From assembly GCA_016190405.1 (NCBI GenBank), contig JACPQO010000207.1:1-6567 (forward strand): a stretch of 6,567 nucleotides of DNA. Direction: 5' to 3'. The notes under the pieces are model-generated. The model did not search any database. It saw only the letters and a program-made list of their open reading frames with translations, and was not told the origin of the DNA. Shown piece by piece: positions 1 to 5,965 of the stretch. The stretch comes from Chloroflexota bacterium (lineage in GTDB: Bacteria > Chloroflexota > Dehalococcoidia > SM23-28-2 > RBG-16-64-32). A program made the translations under genes and the position numbers. The number at the start of each line of letters is the position of its first letter. Position 1 is the first letter of the stretch.

Positions 1-58
1 CCACCATGCCGGCCTCCCGGTGTCCTGGCACCGAGCAGTAGAACTGGTACTCGCCGGG
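1..58 (-). other. C-terminal cupredoxin copper-loop segment at the window edge
   Basis: Read on the minus strand in the regulator's frame, this segment encodes EPGEYQFYCSVPGHREAGMV. That matches the last beta-strand and ligand loop of small blue-copper proteins of the azurin/auracyanin/halocyanin type: Cys-x4-His-x4-Met preceded by a G-x-Y-x-F-Y-C strand. In known cupredoxins this loop supplies three of the four type-1 copper ligands. The fourth ligand, a His near the protein middle, and the beta-sandwich core are absent here, since a receiver domain lies directly upstream. The piece therefore could not form a copper site on its own. It looks like the end of a separate cupredoxin gene joined to the regulator, with the switch near positions 48-62 (shared Glu-Pro-Gly-Glu). 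Confidence 0.75.
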
Positions 59-490
59 CTCCATGCGCTTGACGTAGTCGGCAACGAGGTGCTTTGCGAC
101 GCTGGGGTGCAAGTACACTCCCCCCTCGTGGACCGCGCGGATGGCCGTCAGGAGGTCGGCGCTGGAGGCCCCCTTCAGGACGTAGCCGGAGGCGCCAGCG
201 TAAAGCACCTGGAAGAAGTGGTCGTAATCGTCGTGCATGGTGAGGGCCAGGACCTGGACCTGGGGCAGGTTCTTCTTGATGGCCGCCGTGGCCTCGAAGC
301 CGTTCATATCTGGCATAGCGATGTCCATCAGGACCACGTCAGGGAGCAGTTCGCGTGCCTTCGTCAGCGCCTCGCGCCCGTCGGCCGCTTCGGCGATGAC
401 CTCCATGTCCGGCTGCGCCTCAAGGATCATCCGGACGCCCTCGCGCACGATGGCATGGTCGTCGGCGATGAGGACGCGGATCTTGCTCAC
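1..490 (-). CDS. NarL-type response regulator, receiver domain intact, 3' end cut by window and fused in frame to a cupredoxin-like tail
   Basis: Only the first 163 codons are visible. Residues 1-122 form a CheY-like receiver: acidic pair D10/D11, phospho-acceptor D56 in VLMDIAMPDMNG, T84 in LALTMHDD and K106 in GYVLKGAS. It should accept phosphate from the histidine kinase encoded just upstream. The stretch GGVYLHPSVAKHLVADYVKR (123-142) is the usual linker of NarL/FixJ-family regulators, which normally leads into a LuxR helix-turn-helix. Here residues 143-163 instead read like the C-terminus of a blue-copper protein, with C152, H157 and M162. The start is GTG at 490, overlapping the kinase stop as GTGA, with GGAGG ten bases upstream. 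The receiver assignment is secure. The output domain is not, because the frame may be a chimera; the true gene probably continued into a DNA-binding domain. Confidence 0.9.
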   Translation of the reverse strand, partial: MSKIRVLIADDHAIVREGVRMILEAQPDMEVIAEAADGREALTKARELLPDVVLMDIAMPDMNGFEATAAIKKNLPQVQVLALTMHDDYDHFFQVLYAGASGYVLKGASSADLLTAIRAVHEGGVYLHPSVAKHLVADYVKRMEPGEYQFYCSVPGHREAGMV

Positions 491-2319
491 GGCCCCTGCG
501 CCTCCGATTCAAGCGGTATCGTTGCCTTGATTCGCGTTCCCTGTCCGGGAGCAGACTCGACCACGAGTTCGCCGCCCACCAGGGCGATACGCTCTTCCAT
601 ACCGGCGAGACCGAGCGCACGCGCACTGTCCTCTGAACTCATAACCGCGGCGATGTCGAAGCCCTGACCGTCGTCCTCGACGACCAGCGAGACGCTTCCG
701 TTTTCTCGTTGAATTTGGATGCGCGCCGATGCGGCGCCCGAGTGGCGGACGATGTTCGTCACCGCTTCCTGAACGACGCGGAAGATGCAGGTTTCGACCG
801 GCGGCGAGAGGCGGTCCTTCAGGCCCGAGGCCCTGAGCTCCAGGCGGATGCCCTTCTCCCCCAGCCGGGCCTCAGCGAAAGCGCGTAGAGCGGGCACCAG
901 GCCCAGGTCATCCAGGGCCGCGGGTCGCAGGTCCACCACCAGGTGGCGGATCGCCTCAATGCTCTGGGCAGCCAGGGACTGGGCCCGCTGGAGGCGCTGG
1001 CGGGCGGCATCGGGCTCCCGGCTCAACGCGTCCTCGGCCGCCTCCAGGCCCATCACGATGCCCGTGAGGGCCTGGCCGGTCTCGTCGTGGAGTTCGCGGG
1101 CGATGCGCTGGCGCTCTTCCTCCTGGGCGGAGATCACTTTCTCCAGCAGGCGGCCGCGGACCTCCTCCTTGCGCTGCAGTTCCTCGTAGAGGCTCTGCAC
1201 CTCGCGGGTGCGTTCTTGGACGCGCTGCTCCAGCTCCCGGTCTCGGCGCTCGATCTCCTCGAGGGACCCCTTCAGCTTGACCCGCATGCTTTCGAACGTA
1301 TTGGCCAGCGTGCCCACCTCATCCTTCCGAGTGGACGTAATAGGCGTGTCCAGGTCGCCGCCGGCCATCTTCTCCGCTCGCGACGTGAGGACGGTCAGCG
1401 GCTTCACCACCTGCCGGACGTCGAACCAGGCCAGCCCCGCGGCCAGAACGAGAGCGAGGATGCCAAAGAGCAGGATCCGCTGCTGGAGGTCGTCCGCCAC
1501 GGCCAGGGCGACATCGGTCTCCTGCTCGACGGCGATGCCCCAGCCCGGCATCGTGCTGAGGGGGGCGTAGGCCACGATGTGGCTCTCACCGTCTTCCGAG
1601 GGCTTGTGGACGCGAACGCCGGCCACCCCCTCAGCCAGGAAGTCGGCCAAGCCCGATGCGTGAGTGCTGGTACCGGTCAGTTCTGGAGCATCCGCCGCCA
1701 GGACCAGGCCCTCCCGTGTAAGGAGCTCGGCGTGGGCTTCCTGCCCTAGCTGAGGGGACGGCAAGAGGTTCAGATCGGGGTCGCCGAGGTCCAGCCGGCG
1801 GACCAGCACTCCGTACGGCTCGCTGCCGGATCCGCCAACTGGCGCGGCGATGCAGGCGGTGGGCGCTGATTGCTCACGGCACGGGCCGACAGCACCCGCG
1901 CCCTGGCCCAAGGCTGTCGAGACCACGGGCTCGCTGAATAGGACCGTCATGTCGCCCTCCGCCGAGAGCACGTCCGTCCAAACCAGGCTGCCGTCAGTCT
2001 GGAAGAGAGCCAGGCTCGAGGCGGGCAGGAACCCCACGAAGCCGGAGATGCTCTCACCTGGATCGAAGCCGGGCTCCTGCCACTCCCCGGCCACATGTTC
2101 GGCCACGACCTTGGTCCGAGCCAAGGTGCGCTGCATGACGTCGTCCACGTGAATGGCCATGGCCCTGGCCCAGACCAGGCGCTCCTTCTTGGCGGCGTCT
2201 CGGCTGTCGTCGACGGCGGAAATGGCAAGGTATGCGAAGACGCCAAGGATCACCGCCAGGCCCAGGGCCACGCTGATAGTGATCCGGTACTGCATCCGCA
2301 ATCGGCCCAGGATGTCCAT
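487..2319 (-). CDS. membrane sensor histidine kinase, HisKA_3/NarX-like class, with HAMP domain
   Basis: A 610-residue sensor kinase that should phosphorylate the regulator encoded immediately downstream. In order: membrane helix (about 13-34); extracytoplasmic region (about 35-280), probably a Cache/PAS-like sensor since it contains VAYAPLSTMPGWGIAVEQE, typical of the end of such domains; second membrane helix (about 282-300); HAMP (about 301-353, VVKPLTVLTSRAEKMAGGDL); charged coiled coil (about 353-391); HisKA_3 dimerisation domain with the H-box ERQRIARELHDETGQ, phospho-His 411; and a HATPase_c domain with N-box QEAVTNIVRHS (N522), G1 box DDGQGFD and a GLAGMEERI G2 region. Two Cys in the sensor (about 147 and 156) could form a disulfide. 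An in-frame TTG lies 27 bases upstream at 2346, but ATG 2319 is preferred: it has GGAG nine bases before it, and a TATAAT box would place the transcript start downstream of the TTG. The stimulus cannot be read from the sequence. Confidence 0.92.
   Translation of the reverse strand: MDILGRLRMQYRITISVALGLAVILGVFAYLAISAVDDSRDAAKKERLVWARAMAIHVDDVMQRTLARTKVVAEHVAGEWQEPGFDPGESISGFVGFLPASSLALFQTDGSLVWTDVLSAEGDMTVLFSEPVVSTALGQGAGAVGPCREQSAPTACIAAPVGGSGSEPYGVLVRRLDLGDPDLNLLPSPQLGQEAHAELLTREGLVLAADAPELTGTSTHASGLADFLAEGVAGVRVHKPSEDGESHIVAYAPLSTMPGWGIAVEQETDVALAVADDLQQRILLFGILALVLAAGLAWFDVRQVVKPLTVLTSRAEKMAGGDLDTPITSTRKDEVGTLANTFESMRVKLKGSLEEIERRDRELEQRVQERTREVQSLYEELQRKEEVRGRLLEKVISAQEEERQRIARELHDETGQALTGIVMGLEAAEDALSREPDAARQRLQRAQSLAAQSIEAIRHLVVDLRPAALDDLGLVPALRAFAEARLGEKGIRLELRASGLKDRLSPPVETCIFRVVQEAVTNIVRHSGAASARIQIQRENGSVSLVVEDDGQGFDIAAVMSSEDSARALGLAGMEERIALVGGELVVESAPGQGTRIKATIPLESEAQGP
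501..505 (-). promoter_or_regulatory. ribosome binding site of the response regulator, inside the kinase gene
   Basis: The minus strand reads GGAGG ten bases before the GTG at 490. It lies within the last codons of the kinase gene. With the GTGA stop/start overlap at 487-490 it supports translational coupling of kinase and regulator. Confidence 0.6.
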
Positions 2320-2328
2320 TTCACGAAA

Positions 2329-2332
2329 CTCC
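2329..2332 (-). promoter_or_regulatory. ribosome binding site deciding the kinase start
   Basis: Minus-strand GGAG lies nine bases before ATG 2319. The alternative TTG at 2346 has no comparable purine run, so this site favours the shorter 610-residue product. Confidence 0.5.
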
Positions 2333-2350
2333 AACGTAACTGCCAAGTCA

Positions 2351-2356
2351 ATTATA
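2351..2356 (-). promoter_or_regulatory. candidate -10 box (TATAAT) for the kinase-regulator operon
   Basis: A perfect TATAAT reads on the minus strand in an otherwise GC-rich region. It would start transcription near 2344, giving a leader of about 25 bases to ATG 2319. No good TTGACA-like -35 sits 16-18 bases further upstream, so the promoter may be activator-dependent or the match fortuitous. Confidence 0.4.
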
Positions 2357-2410
2357 TTCGCCCGAAGCTGGATATGCCTGTTTCAGGCCACGCATGAGTG
2401 CATCGTGAAC

Positions 2411-2424
2411 GTACATGGTACATG
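2411..2424. repeat. tandem GTACATG repeat in the divergent intergenic region
   Basis: Two exact head-to-tail copies of GTACATG (2411-2417 and 2418-2424), followed by CCCATG (2425-2430) and flanked by GAAC (2407-2410) and GTTC (2430-2433). CATG and GTAC are self-complementary, so the block also contains the imperfect palindrome CATG-GTA-CATG. Its position between two divergent genes fits a regulator-binding site, but nothing identifies the protein. Confidence 0.3.
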
Positions 2425-2449
2425 CCCATGTTCGTCCAGCGGTGTCCTA

Positions 2450-2465
2450 GCGGCCCCCTAGCCGC
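2450..2465. other. short hairpin in the divergent intergenic region
   Basis: GCGGC (2450-2454) and GCCGC (2461-2465) can pair across a six-base loop. No T-run follows. The two CCTAGC copies here (2446-2451 and 2457-2462) make a second short direct repeat. The remainder of 2320-2516 shows no coding potential. Confidence 0.25.
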
Positions 2466-2501
2466 GAGCGCCCTACCTGACGGGCGTTTCTCCGTTCAGT
2501 G

Positions 2502-2507
2502 TAGAAT
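2502..2507 (+). promoter_or_regulatory. weak candidate -10 box for the hydrolase-LuxR gene
   Basis: TAGAAT lies nine bases before ATG 2517, with CTGACG at 2477-2482 as a poor -35 at a long 19-base spacing. If used, transcription would begin within a few bases of the ATG, giving a leaderless or nearly leaderless message. AGGG at 2508-2511 is only a weak Shine-Dalgarno match. Confidence 0.25.
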
Positions 2508-2516
2508 AGGGCCACC

Positions 2517-3593
2517 ATGGACGGGCCGCTCGTCCGCTACGTCTCAACCGCCGACGGCGTCAGTATCGCTTACTGGACGCTGGGCCAGGGACCGCCGCTG
2601 CTGCAGCTCCCGCCCCTCCCCCACAGCCACATCCTGAAAGAGTGGGAGATCCCGGCGCAGCGACGGATGTTCGAGATGGCGGCCGCGGAGAGGACCTTCG
2701 TGCGTTACGATGGACGGGGCACCGGGCTCTCGCAGCGGGACGTCGAGGACTTCTCCCTGGAGTCGATGCTCCTGGACCTGGACGCCGTCGTCGACGAGCT
2801 CGACGCTGAGAGCGTGGCCCTTGAGGGCGTGTACAACACGGGCGCGGTGGCCATCGCCTACGCTGCCCGATATCCGGAGCGTGTGTCCCGCCTGATCCTC
2901 TGGTGTCCGGTGGTCGATGGGTCCATCCCCAGGGACAACCCCCAGCTACACGCGCTCCGCGGGCTACTGGAGACTAACTGGGAGCTGTTCACGCAGACGG
3001 TGGCCCACGCCCTCATCGGCTGGTCCGAACCGGATACGTCGCGCCAGTTCGCGGAGGTCGTCCGGGCCGGCATCACTCAGAGCACCCTCCTGGCCCTGGT
3101 CTCCGCCATTCATGGGTGGAACGTGTGGGAGGAACTGCCCCGGGTGCGCTGCCCGGCGCTCGTGCTGCACCGGCCGGACAATCCGCTTGTCCCGGAGGGA
3201 ACCATAGAGCGTGTAGCCGCGGCCATCCCGCATGCGCAGCTCGCTCTGTTCGAGGGCAACTCCCCCACCCCGTACGTGGGCGATTGGCGGGCGATCGCCC
3301 GGGCCATCGGCGGCTTTCTGGGGCTGACGCTGGCGGCCAGGGCGGGCGCGACTGGCAGACGCGCCCTGCGTCTGCTCTCGATGAAGAACGAAGCGCTCAC
3401 TCCGCGAGAGCGGGAGATCGTCGACCTGGTTGTGCGCGGGCTGACGAACCGCCAGATAGCCGACGAGCTCTATCTCTCGGAGAAGACCGTAGGGAACCAC
3501 GTTGGGCGCATCCTGGTCAAGCTGGACCTGCCGTCGCGCACCCGGCTGGCGGCCTACGCTGTGGAACACGGTCTGACCGGCAAGTCGGCCTGA
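2517..3593 (+). CDS. alpha/beta-hydrolase-like sensor domain fused to a LuxR-type DNA-binding domain
   Basis: A 358-residue putative cytoplasmic transcription regulator. Residues about 5-270 follow the alpha/beta-hydrolase fold: an early strand with [15 protein letters not shown], then [10 protein letters not shown] (63-72), a nucleophile-elbow region followed by [18 protein letters not shown], and a late strand ending in [11 protein letters not shown]. Residues 294-353 are a LuxR/GerE helix-turn-helix: [25 protein letters not shown], with recognition helix [16 protein letters not shown]. Hydrolase-LuxR fusions are a known architecture in Chloroflexota and Actinomycetota. The elbow reads GVYNTG (104-109) where GxSxGG is expected, putting Tyr106 in the Ser position. 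The region expected to hold the catalytic His reads [10 protein letters not shown] with no His. Asp221 is kept. It probably binds a small ligand rather than hydrolysing one. ATG 2517 is the first Met of the domain. The gene is divergent from the kinase and precedes the redox operon, so it may control either. Confidence 0.88.
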   Translation: MDGPLVRYVSTADGVSIAYWTLGQGPPLLQLPPLPHSHILKEWEIPAQRRMFEMAAAERTFVRYDGRGTGLSQRDVEDFSLESMLLDLDAVVDELDAESVALEGVYNTGAVAIAYAARYPERVSRLILWCPVVDGSIPRDNPQLHALRGLLETNWELFTQTVAHALIGWSEPDTSRQFAEVVRAGITQSTLLALVSAIHGWNVWEELPRVRCPALVLHRPDNPLVPEGTIERVAAAIPHAQLALFEGNSPTPYVGDWRAIARAIGGFLGLTLAARAGATGRRALRLLSMKNEALTPREREIVDLVVRGLTNRQIADELYLSEKTVGNHVGRILVKLDLPSRTRLAAYAVEHGLTGKSA

Positions 3594-3610
3594 AACATCG
3601 TCACCCCCAA

Positions 3611-3632
3611 GATTAGGGCGTTTTCCCCTATC
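3611..3632 (+). terminator. weak stem-loop just after the hydrolase-LuxR gene
   Basis: GATTAGGG (3611-3618) pairs with CCCTATC (3626-3632) if one T is bulged, leaving the seven-base loop CGTTTTC. The U-rich part lies in the loop rather than after the stem, so it is a poor Rho-independent terminator. It begins 17 bases after the stop codon. Confidence 0.3.
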
Positions 3633-3643
3633 GGGTTGCCTCC

Positions 3644-3664
3644 GATCCCACGTACCGTGGGGTC
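3644..3664. other. nine-base-pair inverted repeat, terminator stem or operator
   Basis: GATCCCACG (3644-3652) and CGTGGGGTC (3656-3664) pair over nine positions with one T-G wobble and a three-base TAC loop. There is no T-run after it. It sits 51 bases past the LuxR stop and 62 before the next start, so it may be a transcription-attenuating stem or a dimeric regulator's operator for the downstream genes. Confidence 0.5.
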
Positions 3665-3712
3665 AATCGCTGTAAGTTGCCGAGCGAAGTGGGGAAAGAA
3701 CACGCTCGGGAA

Positions 3713-3718
3713 AGGGGG
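3713..3718 (+). promoter_or_regulatory. ribosome binding site deciding the start of the membrane protein
   Basis: AGGGGG sits seven bases before ATG 3726. It favours this start over an in-frame TTG at 3636, which would run translation through the inverted repeat and add a non-hydrophobic N-terminus. Confidence 0.6.
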
Positions 3719-3725
3719 CACGACT

Positions 3726-4466
3726 ATGTTCTGGGCAGACCGGACCAACAAGGTGGCGGGCGTTACGCTGCTGCTCCTGGCCGCGCTTGTCATCGTCAAC
3801 CTCGTGTTGGTGACGGCGGCCGTGGGCGATGCCGACCCGGTGAAGCGAGGCGACATCGAGGGCATGTTGCGGGACATCAACGACAACAAGGCGTTGTTCT
3901 TCCTCGGAACCGCGTTCAGCATCGCCACCGACGCCGCGGCCCTGCTGGCGGCGGCTGCGATGCTGTACCTGGTGTTCTGCGACCGCAGCCGCGTGCTCGC
4001 GCTGCTCGCCTTCGTCGGCCTCCTCGCGGCCGGCATCGCCTTTCTTGCGGCCGACACGGCAAGCCTGACCGTCGGCGTCCTGGCGGCGGACTTCGTGGAG
4101 AAAGGGGGAGCCGGAGGGATAGCCGCCGACGACCCCGTGATCCTCCAGTCGGCGCGAGCGGTGGCCGCGTTCTCGGGGCTGGCCGACCCGATCGGCAACA
4201 CGGCGCTCGGCTTTGGCCTCCTGGCGCTCGGGTCGCTTTTGGCCCGGGCGCCGGAGGGGGAGGTGAACCCGCCGCGCTGGCTGGGCGGTCTGGCGATTCT
4301 CTCCGGACTGGCGATGCTCCTGGGCTGGGTCGTCGCGGCCGACACCGATACGGGCATCGTGGTCATCAGCATCGGGATCATAGGCACCCTGCTGTTGCTC
4401 GTCATCCTAGGTGGCTGGCTGCTGATCCAGCCGGAGCGGGGGGAATCTCGTCCGGCGACGGCCTAA
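3726..4466 (+). CDS. six-helix integral membrane protein, possibly DUF4386-like
   Basis: A 246-residue protein with about six hydrophobic segments: 10-32, 57-85, 88-110, 143-174, 184-205 and 209-234. The longest non-membrane stretches are about 33-56 (acidic, DADPVKRGDIEGM) and 123-142 (Gly/Ala/Asp-rich). The order of features recalls the DUF4386 family: an N-terminal helix after basic residues, a helix beginning ALFFLGTAFSIATDAAALL, then a helix following a basic CDRSR turn. I cannot confirm this without a profile search. No catalytic motif or metal-binding cluster is visible, and the single Cys (85) is not in a motif. It heads the run of four genes that continues into the cupredoxin lipoprotein 66 bases downstream, which hints at a shared membrane role. 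Function is unknown. Confidence 0.82.
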   Translation: MFWADRTNKVAGVTLLLLAALVIVNLVLVTAAVGDADPVKRGDIEGMLRDINDNKALFFLGTAFSIATDAAALLAAAAMLYLVFCDRSRVLALLAFVGLLAAGIAFLAADTASLTVGVLAADFVEKGGAGGIAADDPVILQSARAVAAFSGLADPIGNTALGFGLLALGSLLARAPEGEVNPPRWLGGLAILSGLAMLLGWVVAADTDTGIVVISIGIIGTLLLLVILGGWLLIQPERGESRPATA

Positions 4467-4517
4467 CGTATGACTAATCGCTGCAGCGCTTGCGGAGCGA
4501 AACGGGCAGCGACTCTC

Positions 4518-4525
4518 GGAAAGGA
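4518..4525 (+). promoter_or_regulatory. ribosome binding site deciding the cupredoxin lipoprotein start
   Basis: GGAAAGGA lies seven bases before ATG 4533. An upstream in-frame ATG at 4470 has no such site and would place 21 polar residues with two Cys before the lipoprotein signal peptide, so 4533 is chosen. Confidence 0.65.
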
Positions 4526-4532
4526 CGATGCG

Positions 4533-5429
4533 ATGAGGAACCGGCTATCGACCGTGCGAAAGGTCCTTCCCCTCACTGCCGCGGCCCTCGTTGCCGTCAC
4601 CGCAGCCACTCTCCTTCTCGCCGGATGCGGGGATAACGGCGAGAAGACGATCGGAACGCTCACCCTCACGGCCACCGACTTCGCCTTTGACGTTCAGGGC
4701 GACCCAAAGCCGGGCCCCATCTCCATCACGATGCCCAACGACGGGGAGTACGAGCACCACGCCCAGTTCTTCCGGATCGAAGACGGCCACACCATGGACG
4801 AGCTTCTTGAGGAGCTGGAGCAACTGAGCGACGAAGACATCACGCTCCCGGAGTGGGCTGTCTGGGTCGGCGGCCCGGGCATCCTGTCGCCCGGCGAGAC
4901 GGCCGAACTCTTCGTCGACTTCGAGGCCGGCCACTACGCGTTCCTGTGCCTCCTCGACGACCCGGACGGCGTCCCTCACACGGAGAAGGGGATGCGCGGC
5001 GAGATCACGATCGAGGGCGAGGAGAATACTGCGTCGCTTCCGGCGGCAGACGTCGAGATCACCGGTGAGGACGACGGGACGGGCCAAAGCTACGCCTTCG
5101 GCGGTCTGCCGGACTCCATCGAGGCGGGCGAGGCCGTGGTCGAGTTTCGGAACGACGGCTCCGAGCCGCATGAGCTGCAGATCGCGCGTGTCCCCGACGA
5201 ACTCACCGTGGAAGACGTGCTCCGCATCTTCTTCGAGGAGGTGGAGCCGCCCGAAGAGTTCGAGTACGTCGCCCTCGGCGGCCCCCAGGTCATGCTCCCG
5301 GGCGACTCGACGCGGGCGCGGATCAACTTGCAGTCGGGACGCTACGTCTTCATCTGCTTCGTCCCCAACGCTGAAGGCGTCCCCCACGCTGCGCTCGGCA
5401 TGGCGGCGCAGCTCGACGTCCGCCCCTGA
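4533..5429 (+). CDS. exported lipoprotein with two tandem cupredoxin-like domains
   Basis: A 298-residue precursor. Residues 1-32 are a lipoprotein signal peptide: basic MRNRLSTVRK, a hydrophobic core and the lipobox LLAGC, with Cys32 the lipidated residue. The mature protein should be anchored on the outer face of the cytoplasmic membrane. Two related domains follow, about 40-162 and 170-298. Each has an NDG-x3-His strand (H75 in domain 1, H213 in domain 2), an acidic helix-like insert, a GG-x-G/P...PG(E/D) turn and a C-terminal ligand loop with the pattern Cys-x9-His-x4-Met: C139/H149/M154 and C275/H285/M290. This gives each domain a full His-Cys-His-Met set for type-1 copper. The Cys-His spacing is longer than the x4 of the azurin loop. 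The likely role is electron transfer or copper binding, inferred from fold and ligands. Domain similarity suggests an internal duplication. The body is strongly acidic. Confidence 0.85.
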   Translation: MRNRLSTVRKVLPLTAAALVAVTAATLLLAGCGDNGEKTIGTLTLTATDFAFDVQGDPKPGPISITMPNDGEYEHHAQFFRIEDGHTMDELLEELEQLSDEDITLPEWAVWVGGPGILSPGETAELFVDFEAGHYAFLCLLDDPDGVPHTEKGMRGEITIEGEENTASLPAADVEITGEDDGTGQSYAFGGLPDSIEAGEAVVEFRNDGSEPHELQIARVPDELTVEDVLRIFFEEVEPPEEFEYVALGGPQVMLPGDSTRARINLQSGRYVFICFVPNAEGVPHAALGMAAQLDVRP

Positions 5430-5461
5430 GTGGCGAAGGCAGGCACTGGCTGGCTGCTCGC

Positions 5462-5944
5462 GTGCTGTCCCGACTTCTCGGCCCGCGTTTTCGGCCGGGC
5501 CTTACGGTCTTCGCCGTGTACGCGCTGGCCCTCGCGGCCTACGTCTGGCTGGCAGGAGGGCGGGACTGGAGCGGCTTCCCCTGGTGGGCGCTGACTGGAC
5601 TTGCCGTGAGCCTGCTTATCAGCCTTGAGCTGGCAGGCAGTACTCCCATCTATAAGAGCGGGCTGCACGAAGAGCGCCTGCTGACAGTGCAGCTCCTGGA
5701 GGAGCGCTGCACGGGCAAGGCGATGTGCGAGCAGGTGTGTCCGAAGAGCTGTTTCGAGGTCGACAACAAGCGGCACAAAGCGGTGATCGTCGCGGGACAT
5801 GAGTGCGTACAGTGCGGCGCCTGTATCGTCCAGTGTCCGGAAGACGCGCTGGCCTTCACCTATCCCGACGGGAGGACGATCGCGCCGGAGCAGATCCGGC
5901 GGTACAAGCTCAATATGCTCGGCGAACGCGCAAAGGCGGTGTGA
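5462..5944 (+). CDS. membrane-anchored ferredoxin-type iron-sulfur protein
   Basis: A 160-residue protein. Two helices (about 13-32 and 40-58) anchor it. The basic N-terminus and the basic stretch after helix 2 put both ends in the cytoplasm by the positive-inside rule. Residues about 70-135 form a bacterial two-cluster ferredoxin domain. The second motif is canonical, C115-x2-C118-x2-C121-x3-C125-Pro. The first reads CTGKAMCEQVCP (C83, C89, C93), with Lys86 where the second Cys of CxxCxxCxxxCP belongs, as in seven-iron ferredoxins that carry a [3Fe-4S] cluster. A further Cys97 follows. It should pass electrons at the membrane; partners are unknown. The first usable start is GTG 5462, 32 bases after the lipoprotein stop. 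Its ribosome site is weak (AGG at 5441-5443 is far), so the exact N-terminus is uncertain. Confidence 0.87.
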   Translation: MLSRLLGPRFRPGLTVFAVYALALAAYVWLAGGRDWSGFPWWALTGLAVSLLISLELAGSTPIYKSGLHEERLLTVQLLEERCTGKAMCEQVCPKSCFEVDNKRHKAVIVAGHECVQCGACIVQCPEDALAFTYPDGRTIAPEQIRRYKLNMLGERAKAV

Positions 5945-5946
5945 AC

Positions 5947-5951
5947 GGAGG
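5947..5951 (+). promoter_or_regulatory. purine-rich ribosome site before the reductase gene
   Basis: GGAGG lies three bases after the iron-sulfur gene's stop and 14 bases before GTG 5966. The spacing is long, but no other in-frame start lies closer, so it is the best candidate. Confidence 0.4.
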
Positions 5952-5965
5952 TAAGCAGGCCCCAG

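Noticed and set aside
20..667. Plus-strand open frame of 215 codons across the regulator and kinase end
   Set aside because: It overlaps the secure receiver domain and the kinase ATPase domain on the other strand and has no family resemblance.
943..1749. Plus-strand open frame of 268 codons inside the histidine kinase
   Set aside because: The kinase motifs are clear on the minus strand in the same bases. The shadow lacks domain features.
3636..3725. In-frame TTG extension of the membrane protein upstream of ATG 3726
   Set aside because: It has no ribosome site of its own, runs through the inverted repeat, and ATG 3726 has AGGGGG seven bases before it.
3554..4405. Antisense open frame of 283 codons opposite the membrane protein
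   Set aside because: Ser/Ala/Arg-rich composition typical of a frame shadow. The plus strand shows six membrane helices and a good ribosome site.
4470..4532. Upstream in-frame ATG 4470 for the lipoprotein, with a Cys-x2-Cys at the N-terminus
   Set aside because: It would bury the lipoprotein signal peptide behind 21 polar residues. GGAAAGGA seven bases before ATG 4533 supports the shorter form.
4545..5387. Antisense open frame of 280 codons opposite the cupredoxin gene
   Set aside because: The plus strand has a lipobox and duplicated copper-ligand motifs. The antisense product is a low-information charged sequence with no recognisable domain.
5708..5836. Iron-sulfur protein as HgcB of a mercury-methylation pair
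   Set aside because: Both ferredoxin motifs look similar in outline, but the C-terminal Cys pair typical of HgcB and an adjacent hgcA are absent, and the first motif is altered.
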